Below, in pieces: positions 54,334 to 61,294 of a DNA stretch of 64,000 bases. The DNA lies in contig NZ_KB913013.1 in the NCBI RefSeq assembly GCF_000383955.1, positions 4,297,694-4,361,693 on the forward strand. The letters are read 5' to 3'. This DNA comes from Rudanella lutea DSM 19387 (GTDB lineage: Bacteria > Bacteroidota > Bacteroidia > Cytophagales > Spirosomataceae). The translations under genes were made by a program, and so were the position numbers. Numbering within the stretch: the stretch's first letter is position 1; each line of letters opens with the position of its first letter. The notes below the pieces were generated by a model. It worked only from the letters and a program-made list of their open reading frames with translations, ran no database searches and was not told the DNA's origin.

Positions 54334-56130
54334 TTACAAGCTAAAAAGCGCCACACAGGTATCGACCAGATACAGCGTTCGTTCGGTAATGTCTTCGGCT
54401 TTCCAAGTCTCTTTATGGGCCAGTGTTTCATTCAGGAATAAGCCATTCTGGTAACCAACCGGGTGGCCTTTCTTGTCTTTCCGATCCCGCTTTTCATTGA
54501 ATGGCAGGTTGCCCAACGAACTGTTATAACCCGAAATGGTCAGGTTACCCAGTTTATGAGCGTGCTGTTCCTGAATTTGCCGGGCGGTAGTGGCGTCGCT
54601 GTCACCTACCATGCTGACCCACTCAGCCGGGAGGTTCTTCCCTTGAGGCAGAATATGCTCAATGGTCCAGACGTATTGGCCACTTTCCAGACGTCGCCAT
54701 AGATCGGTATAGGTTTCGAGTGTCTGATGCGTCCGTTCGATGCTGCACAGTAAAAAGCGGGCCGCGTCGACATTGTCCTGATAGACGTTGCCCATGAGCT
54801 TCTGACGAAATAACTCATCGGATACATACCAAACAGGCTGACGTAAAAACGACCGGATATGTGCCTCCGTGGGTGTTTGTTCGTGCTGTCGGCACCAGTC
54901 GATTAGGTCGATAAATAGCTTGTCGAGGTCGCGTGTAGGGGGGGTATCGGTGATGTTACGACGCACGAAGAAGGTAACCAGCAAGCGTACAATGGCGGCC
55001 AGGTCGTTGGGGGAAAGGTCTGGGTAGTTGGCGACCAAAAACAACAAAAACGCCTGCGACGTGACTCCGCCAATACGCTGTAAATCGAGCAGAGCCTGAG
55101 TAACAAGGGCCGGATTGTCGGGGTGGTCCGGTCGTACCAGGCGGCCGTATAGCTTTGCTTTATCGTACAGGTTGTCGAAAATGGTACGAACATCGGCGTC
55201 AATCAATCGGGAGTAAATGTCCAGAATGTTGGAGCGTGTTGCTTTCGAAAAGCCTTTGACAGCGACCTCGGGCCGATACTTAAACGCATTGTAGTAATGC
55301 CGTAGATACCGCTGTTGGGTAGCCGAGTCGTCGGTCAGGTGGTCGAGTAGCCGGGTCCACCGTTCGAAGTTCTGATCCAGTGTATTGACGTTCTGCTTTT
55401 CGAGTACATCCAGCAACTTATTCTTGATCAGATCGAGCGCCGATAGAGGCTCACCCCGATTATTGAGGGTTTCAAACAGGGTAAACGCGTCGGAATGGCT
55501 GCTGACTTCGATTTTCACCATCGATGCCGCATTTAACTTTTCCAGAAAAGCCAGTACCGATGCCGTGTTGAATCGCATGATACCGTCTTCGTCGGTTTCG
55601 TTCAGGCGGCTGAGGAAATACCGATAGGCTCGTTCGATGCGTCGTTTGCCTACGTTGGCCAGCTTATCGACTTCGCGCTTCAACACACCCGCCTGATTAA
55701 GCACATACTCAAAATCGGGTAGGTTTTTACCCTGCAACGAGGGTTCGAGCCGCGTAACGGCCGGGCTGTTTTTCTGTATCAGTTTGTTTTGAATACCCGC
55801 CAGCTCCACCAGTATGTTAATGTCCGATTTATCGGCATGTTGGTTAAGCCAGGTGTACAACGCAGCAAAAAGTATCGAGGTGGTGGTCACGCGTTGCTGC
55901 CCATCGACCAGTTCGAGCCGCAGGGTTTGCAGGGCATCGGTGCTGTGGTTGATGCAGATGATCGACCCTAGAAAATGGCCTTTATCGTTTTCGAGAATAT
56001 CGTCGAAAAGAGCCTCCCAGTTATGTTGCTGCCAAACGTACTCGCGTTGGTACTTGGGAATAATGTATTTGTTATTCTGGTCTGGATTGAAAAGAATGGA
56101 AAGGGGGTAGTTGCTGGCGGATTGAATCAT
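54334..56130 (-). CDS. DUF262/DUF1524 (GmrSD-like) nuclease
   Basis: A 598-residue protein of the family that includes type IV modification-dependent restriction enzymes. The N-terminal DUF262 has IIPKYQREYVWQ near residue 24 and the ParB-type motif DGQQR (76-80) in LELVDGQQRVTTTSI, associated with nucleotide hydrolysis. The C-terminal DUF1524 HNH-type nuclease has IEHILPQGKN (His492) and LGNLTISGYNSSLGN near 527-541 followed by FNEKR. The middle is helical. Two-domain full-length architecture is like fused GmrS-GmrD. It marks the left end of a probable defence region. Whether it targets modified phage DNA has to be tested; other DUF262 proteins belong to systems with different roles. Confidence 0.87.
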   Translation of the reverse strand: MIQSASNYPLSILFNPDQNNKYIIPKYQREYVWQQHNWEALFDDILENDKGHFLGSIICINHSTDALQTLRLELVDGQQRVTTTSILFAALYTWLNQHADKSDINILVELAGIQNKLIQKNSPAVTRLEPSLQGKNLPDFEYVLNQAGVLKREVDKLANVGKRRIERAYRYFLSRLNETDEDGIMRFNTASVLAFLEKLNAASMVKIEVSSHSDAFTLFETLNNRGEPLSALDLIKNKLLDVLEKQNVNTLDQNFERWTRLLDHLTDDSATQQRYLRHYYNAFKYRPEVAVKGFSKATRSNILDIYSRLIDADVRTIFDNLYDKAKLYGRLVRPDHPDNPALVTQALLDLQRIGGVTSQAFLLFLVANYPDLSPNDLAAIVRLLVTFFVRRNITDTPPTRDLDKLFIDLIDWCRQHEQTPTEAHIRSFLRQPVWYVSDELFRQKLMGNVYQDNVDAARFLLCSIERTHQTLETYTDLWRRLESGQYVWTIEHILPQGKNLPAEWVSMVGDSDATTARQIQEQHAHKLGNLTISGYNSSLGNLPFNEKRDRKDKKGHPVGYQNGLFLNETLAHKETWKAEDITERTLYLVDTCVALFSL

Positions 56131-56357
56131 GAAAGCATTGAGGATTTTTACACCCGATGAATAAGGGTTTAATGGCTGTGGTGATTTTTACAATCGTACA
56201 AAAAGGTAGTTAGTGTGATCTTCAAACACTGGGACTAGTAGCAAAGCCTGCCCGAGCCATAGCTTTTCTCGATTCTTGGGAAATGCGTACCCATTTCAAG
56301 TCTGACGTTATACGTACAGAAAAATTTAAGCTTAGCTATCAGTAAAAAATCATCTTG

Positions 56358-58844
56358 TTAAAAGCCAATGATGGTATTTATTTCCTCGCGGTTAGACCTT
56401 GGTAGTAGATTTATTAGAGAACTGTTTACCTCTCTTAACCTTTCCCAATTTTGGCTTTCAATTGCAAAACGACCTGCATCAACAAAGGATCTGGCTTTTT
56501 CCTGATCGTTCATACGATGAGTTTGCTGAACTAGATAAGCAAAATAGTTCGTCAAGAATTTAGGCATTCGCCAAAGGATTTGCCATTGAATAGCTAAAAC
56601 TTCGTCAGTCTTTTCCTGAATTTTATTCAGATTATTACCATTCAAGAAAATTGGTTCTTGGGCTATTATGTCGCTTATATGCTTCCTTTCTGAGTCATTA
56701 CCGTTTTCATCTACGATCTTGACGCATTTATCTCTTGCTTCTGAATACTTGATTCGAGCTACTGTAAAACGCTTATCTTTTGTTGCAAAATCAATTGACT
56801 GAGCAAGTTTTCGTTTTTTATCCTCTAATTGATAGCGAGCATCTGTTACATCATCATCAGCTATTGAGCTAATTTGTTCAGCAACTACCTCCACATCTTT
56901 ACGTAAACCAGATAATTCTTTCGCGACTTCATAATTCTCTTGCTCAGTAGCCTCTTCGATCTCTGCTTCTAGTTTTTCGGACAGACTATCAATATCAAGC
57001 CGCAATTTACCTATTGGGGTGTGGCGAGCCTTTGGATTGAAGGTTCCCATGAAATCCTGATCTGCCATCGTCAGGTAGACTGAAATTATTAGATCACGCG
57101 ATTCAGACATTTGAATAGTAATTTCAATATCGGATCCTTTATGAACATCTCGGGTTAGCTGACGTCCTGTTAACTCTAAATAACCAATCGTCTTATTTGC
57201 CTCTGGAAGCGCTGTATGAGGACCTTCTAAAATATTAACGCGGATAATGTCTTCGCTAGCCCCTTTGAGTACCGTTTTATTCAGTTGCCTTGTTATCGAT
57301 CTCCTAAGTGGAAGAATTGAGTTTTTCTGGAAAACAGGAAAGAGTCTTGTATCTCCAATATTATCTTCATCATCTACTACTAAGCATATGTCCTCTGGTA
57401 AAGGCTGTCCGCTAATTCCGTATCCACTATTTATGCCGATAATATCTAGACCCGTTTCGATAATATTGCTCTGGGCGTCATAAATAGTCAGTTTAAAGAA
57501 GTTGTAGACGCCTTCAACAAGTGGTAAATCTTCGTTAATACGTTCGGTTAGATTCTTTAATCCTGTATCAAAGCCTCCGTCTTCTCGTGTTATACGGTAG
57601 AAGAGTCCGTTAACGTCGCCTGTAATTCTGGCTGAAAAAATCTCCTCCTTCTCTTTGGACATTTTTTCATAGGCAGCCTTGATGGACAAGCGAGATTGGG
57701 CCTTTGCCTTGGTAGTACCTGCTAATTCTTTCGGTTTTGTGGCTGCATAATAGGCCGCCCCAATTGCCACCGCAGTTGTCGGATCAATTTCGCAATTAAC
57801 AGGAATTTGGAGGATTTCCTCTACTCGCTGACGAACATAAGGAATATACGTTGACCCTCCCACCATTAATGTAAACTGAATGTCTGAAGGACGCAATGAA
57901 TTTCTGGTCAGTATTTGTTTGATCATATCCAACGTAGCGTCGATATGTGGCCGGATGAGATCGTTGAATTCAGATCGTGTTATTGTAATCTCTTCATCAA
58001 TCTCATTATCATCTTCATCCGTCAGTCCATCAACCACTATCTCAGCGGACGTTTTTGCCGAAAGTTGAATTTTAGCTTCTTCAGCTCGGCGAAGCATGAC
58101 ATAATATTGTGCGTTCAGTTGTCCAGAAGCACTTTTTAAAGATGTCTCTAGATCAGTAAAGGAATATTTTTCTTCCAGTTTGGCGACTAGTACTTTTTCT
58201 ACAATCAAACGGTCGAAGTCTGCTCCACCTAAGTAATTATCACCTTCATGGTCCAATACTTTCATTTCGCCTTCCTTGATTCGAATAAGCGCCACATCGA
58301 AAGTCCCCCCTCCAAAGTCATAGACTAACCATTGACCATCTTGTAAGTCTTTTTCTTTTTTCATGTTGGCGTAAGCCAAACTTGCAGCGATAGGCTCCTG
58401 TAGAAGAACAACTTGTTTGAAACCAGCCTGTAGGCCAGCTTCTTTCGTAGCGTTAGATTGAATGGTATCAAAAGATGCCGGTATGGTAATAACAGCTGCG
58501 TCCAGGGAATCACCTGTAGATACAAACGTCTTTAACTCTTTAAGAACTGCAGCAGACAGATCTATAGGTGTTTTGGAATCGTTAATTGCTTTAATTTTAT
58601 AACTCTCGGACGTACCCATTTTCCGTTTGAAGGTGCCAACTACATTGCGCGGGTCTTTTTCAAGTAGCTCTTTTGCTTTACTGCCTATAAAAATTCGGTC
58701 TTTCTTATATCCAACTACAGAAGGTAAAGTGTTACGGCCATAGTCAGTTGGATTACTATAAACAGTAACATCTCCTTTAATGAATTTTGTAATTGCCGAG
58801 TTGGTGGTACCTAAATCGATACCATAGTTAATCATGTTTTCCAT
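56358..58844 (-). CDS. Divergent Hsp70 (DnaK-like) ATPase
   Basis: An 828-residue Hsp70, longer than DnaK (about 640). The actin-fold ATPase domain, residues 1 to about 385, is complete: YGIDLGTTNSAITKF, PSVVGYKKDRIFIGSKAKELL, VITIPASFD, LLQEPIAASLAYA, WLVYDFGGGTFDVALI and LMVGGSTYIPYVRQRV with IDPTTAVAIGAAYYA. The substrate-binding part is unlike DnaK and is followed by a long helical C-terminus (about 600-828, including EKLEAEIEEATEQENYEVAKELSGLRKDVE). This suggests that it serves dedicated clients. Preceding genes on the same strand encode GrpE-like and J-like proteins, giving it a private set of cochaperones. The base composition is lower in GC than upstream genes. A Met at residue 4 is an alternative start. 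Confidence 0.9.
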   Translation of the reverse strand: MENMINYGIDLGTTNSAITKFIKGDVTVYSNPTDYGRNTLPSVVGYKKDRIFIGSKAKELLEKDPRNVVGTFKRKMGTSESYKIKAINDSKTPIDLSAAVLKELKTFVSTGDSLDAAVITIPASFDTIQSNATKEAGLQAGFKQVVLLQEPIAASLAYANMKKEKDLQDGQWLVYDFGGGTFDVALIRIKEGEMKVLDHEGDNYLGGADFDRLIVEKVLVAKLEEKYSFTDLETSLKSASGQLNAQYYVMLRRAEEAKIQLSAKTSAEIVVDGLTDEDDNEIDEEITITRSEFNDLIRPHIDATLDMIKQILTRNSLRPSDIQFTLMVGGSTYIPYVRQRVEEILQIPVNCEIDPTTAVAIGAAYYAATKPKELAGTTKAKAQSRLSIKAAYEKMSKEKEEIFSARITGDVNGLFYRITREDGGFDTGLKNLTERINEDLPLVEGVYNFFKLTIYDAQSNIIETGLDIIGINSGYGISGQPLPEDICLVVDDEDNIGDTRLFPVFQKNSILPLRRSITRQLNKTVLKGASEDIIRVNILEGPHTALPEANKTIGYLELTGRQLTRDVHKGSDIEITIQMSESRDLIISVYLTMADQDFMGTFNPKARHTPIGKLRLDIDSLSEKLEAEIEEATEQENYEVAKELSGLRKDVEVVAEQISSIADDDVTDARYQLEDKKRKLAQSIDFATKDKRFTVARIKYSEARDKCVKIVDENGNDSERKHISDIIAQEPIFLNGNNLNKIQEKTDEVLAIQWQILWRMPKFLTNYFAYLVQQTHRMNDQEKARSFVDAGRFAIESQNWERLREVNSSLINLLPRSNREEINTIIGF

Positions 58845-58849
58845 GTCTA

Positions 58850-58864
58850 GGATTAAGGTTTAAG
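58850..58864 (-). promoter_or_regulatory. Shared leader motif before the Hsp70 start
   Basis: On the minus strand cttaaaccttaatcc ends 5 bases before ATG 58844. It resembles the motifs before the GrpE-like and J-like genes. Confidence 0.5.
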
Positions 58865-58867
58865 TTT

Positions 58868-59227
58868 TTAGATTGCTTCAGCGACAACAATACCCTTCTG
58901 AACGATCAGGCTAATTCCTCCTCTGTTGAATCGGATGATTGGCTTTATAACATCCGTAATTTTCAAGTTTTCGGTACTGCTGCCTGCTATACTGGCTTCA
59001 CAGTCGGTCCGTGTCTCGTTGTAATCTTCGCCTATTGGATTATGGTAAATCAATCCAGCTGGTTCTTCGCTTTGCTCTGATAAATCATTCTGTAATATCT
59101 CACGAAGCTTGTTTATATTCCGCTGAATGGAGTTGCTCTCCTGTAGTTTGTTTGCTTTTTTTTCTATCTCAAATATCTGGTTGACGATGTCGAGATAAAG
59201 CTTTGGAATACGCATTGGATCTTGCAT
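58868..59227 (-). CDS. Small GrpE-like protein
   Basis: A 119-residue protein. The N-terminal half (about 10-48) is a helical coiled coil (QIFEIEKKANKLQESNSIQRNINKL REIL region). The C-terminal half, GLIYHNPIGEDYNETRTDCEASIAG and ITDVIKPIIRFNRGGISLIVQKGIVVAEAI, matches the pattern of the GrpE beta-wing (hydrophobic-P-x-G-x-x-x-x-x-R-x-D/E ... V-x-x-V-x-x-P ... V-x-x-G-x-V-V). It is much shorter than housekeeping GrpE (about 190). It lies between the J-like and Hsp70 genes, with 11 and 23 base gaps, so a nucleotide-exchange role for this Hsp70 is likely but not proven by the sequence alone. Confidence 0.65.
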   Translation of the reverse strand: MQDPMRIPKLYLDIVNQIFEIEKKANKLQESNSIQRNINKLREILQNDLSEQSEEPAGLIYHNPIGEDYNETRTDCEASIAGSSTENLKITDVIKPIIRFNRGGISLIVQKGIVVAEAI

Positions 59228-59230
59228 TTT

Positions 59231-59244
59231 GGATAAGGTTAACG
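59231..59244 (-). promoter_or_regulatory. Shared leader motif before the GrpE-like start
   Basis: Minus-strand cgttaaccttatcc ends 3 bases before ATG 59227 and overlaps the stop codon of the J-like gene. Confidence 0.5.
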
Positions 59245-61206
59245 ATTGAAAAAGTCAGATGCATTAGTTGGTTGTGAACTCATGTTTCCATTAGGAACAG
59301 CGTAGAGTGTTACACTTCCAGTTGTGTAACTATATTCGGAGTTCTCTACCTGTAGATAATCACTTGGGTCATCGGATTTGCTGAAATGCTCTTCCGTCTC
59401 AAATCCTCCTGTTGTACCGCAAAAGTTTTCTTTTAATGGATTCCAATCTTTACCATAATATACTTTGAGGTAGTATATGCCAGTTGGTATCCGTGACATT
59501 TTAAAACTGCTGCCAGCTTGAATGTATTCATTACGAATTGTTTGCCCGGAGGAAACATTTACAAGTGAAACAACAGCATCATAATCATTACTATTATCAA
59601 AAATTATAAAGGCTTGGCCACCGTATCGACCTTTACCAAAGCAGTTACTGAAGGGTGATGCTCCATTACTTAATTGATTGCCTTTGTAAGGATTTTGCTC
59701 AACTTCATTGGAGAGGGGTAGATCATATTGCTTCTCTGGACTAGATGAGCTGTCCATCGTCATAATAGTTGAGTCAGGAGTGGTTGAACTAGTGGAATAA
59801 TCTACCGTAGGATCTACAACAGACTGAGTTGATCCGGAGGACGTGTCGTCTTGCGTATTCAAGAAAACCATAAAAAAAACAATGAACATAAAAACAAGCA
59901 GGTATAAAAGTGTACTGCCGTTTGATTCATTTGATTGGGTTGGAGCTTTTGGAGAAGCACTGCTTAACTTGGGCTGGACAAGGTTGGGCTTCGGTACAGA
60001 TGAAACAGATTGTAGAGCTGAATCCCTCTGCCTTTTCATGTCACTTAGTTGACGTTTGGCATTATTGATATTCTCGCTCAGTTCAGAGTTTTGTATATTA
60101 ATGGTGAGAGAAAGATCAATCAAAAAGATTGCTACGTCAATGTCACTATACTGATTCCAGACTTCAACTGATAGTGCTTTTAAGCCAATCGCAATCTGAT
60201 CTCTAATTTCAGAAAATTCGCCCTCCAATCGGTTAATATCGCCGACAGAAATGTTCTGGATTGCCCAAGACTTAATTGCTATTGGATAAGTAGTTTTACT
60301 TTTTACCGCTTCTAGATGGTCTATAATTCCTTTTACAATACCTCCATACTTCGTAAAGACACCTTGAATTCGAATTTGGTCTTGTCGGTCTGCGATGATG
60401 GTATCAATCTGCTTCTTATCAGCTAACAGCTTATCATTAGCGAGGCCATCTAGATTAAGCTTAAGGGCGTACTCAAGTAACTTAAGTGCTTTTTGATCAT
60501 TGCCAAAGTGGTTAAAAACTGTTACTGATAACCCTCGAATTGCCAAAGCAGTCTGATTGCGCAAAGCTTGAAAAGACTTGGGTAGTAAATTTAGTATTTC
60601 AACATTTACCTCATTTCTGAGCATCTGCACAATGTTTTCATCAAGGTTTTCTCCTTTTTCTCCTTTTACTGTCAGTGTATGATCAATTAATTCTATACGC
60701 TTGATACGATTTACAAGCTCTTGGGTGATTCCACGATACGCTTTACTTTCATCCGTGGGCTTAACTAAAATGCGTTTGCTGAATAGCTTTTGTACAGTGA
60801 CAAAATCACCACCATTGAATGCAGTTGTTAGTGCTTTATTAAATTGTTCCGCAAAGAAAGGGCTGACTAATTTTTCAATAAAATCTAGGGAAACAGGCAA
60901 AGGGGGGTGCTGAGACTTGTTGGAAGAAAAGTAGTTCAATTGGCCTGTAGCCAAGAATGAATTTAACGTGGGGAAATTGGATAAAAAGTGATATGCCTTA
61001 AGGTTGTCAGGATCCTCTAATAAGCTAGTTATATCTTCTATATCAGATTTATTAAGGCTTATTCCTCTGTACTGAATAGTATCAGAATCAGATAGACTGA
61101 GTTCTGCAATTAATTTTTTTCGCGCTTTTCGAATGTCCTGTGTCGTTATCGTAGAAGGATCTACGTTTTGTAGGAAAAATAGTTCAATAGGGTTTATGTA
61201 CTGCAT
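59239..61206 (-). CDS. Membrane-anchored protein with degenerate J-like N-terminus
   Basis: A 655-residue protein. Residues 4-75 (INPIELFFLQNVDPSTITTQDIRKARKKL ... ISLNKSDIEDITSLLEDPDNLKAYHFL pattern) resemble a J domain in helix order and hydrophobic spacing, but the HPD tripeptide needed to stimulate Hsp70 is absent. Two related helical segments follow, QTALAIRGLSVTVFNHFGNDQKALKLLEYALKLNL near 218 and QIAIGLKALSVEVWNQYSDIDVAIFLIDLSLTINI near 337, which look like a duplicated TPR-like unit. A single membrane helix (about 433-449, LLYLLVFMFIVFFMVFL) comes next. The C-terminal 200 residues include a Ser/Thr-rich linker and a beta-rich domain with CFGKGRYGGQAFIIFDN, IRNEYIQAGSSFKM, GIYYLKVYYGKDWNP and FCGTTGGFET. 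I infer a cytoplasmic cochaperone part and an exported sensor-like part. Confidence 0.75.
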   Translation of the reverse strand: MQYINPIELFFLQNVDPSTITTQDIRKARKKLIAELSLSDSDTIQYRGISLNKSDIEDITSLLEDPDNLKAYHFLSNFPTLNSFLATGQLNYFSSNKSQHPPLPVSLDFIEKLVSPFFAEQFNKALTTAFNGGDFVTVQKLFSKRILVKPTDESKAYRGITQELVNRIKRIELIDHTLTVKGEKGENLDENIVQMLRNEVNVEILNLLPKSFQALRNQTALAIRGLSVTVFNHFGNDQKALKLLEYALKLNLDGLANDKLLADKKQIDTIIADRQDQIRIQGVFTKYGGIVKGIIDHLEAVKSKTTYPIAIKSWAIQNISVGDINRLEGEFSEIRDQIAIGLKALSVEVWNQYSDIDVAIFLIDLSLTINIQNSELSENINNAKRQLSDMKRQRDSALQSVSSVPKPNLVQPKLSSASPKAPTQSNESNGSTLLYLLVFMFIVFFMVFLNTQDDTSSGSTQSVVDPTVDYSTSSTTPDSTIMTMDSSSSPEKQYDLPLSNEVEQNPYKGNQLSNGASPFSNCFGKGRYGGQAFIIFDNSNDYDAVVSLVNVSSGQTIRNEYIQAGSSFKMSRIPTGIYYLKVYYGKDWNPLKENFCGTTGGFETEEHFSKSDDPSDYLQVENSEYSYTTGSVTLYAVPNGNMSSQPTNASDFFNR

Positions 61207-61210
61207 AAAA

Positions 61211-61222
61211 GGTAAGGTTAAG
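61211..61222 (-). promoter_or_regulatory. Shared leader motif before the J-like start
   Basis: Minus-strand cttaaccttacc ends 4 bases before ATG 61206. Confidence 0.5.
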
Positions 61223-61294
61223 TTGTGGATTGCTTTAAATTAGATAGTGAGGTTACATACTAACTTCAGTCTATCACTTTACACTTAGGCCGTA

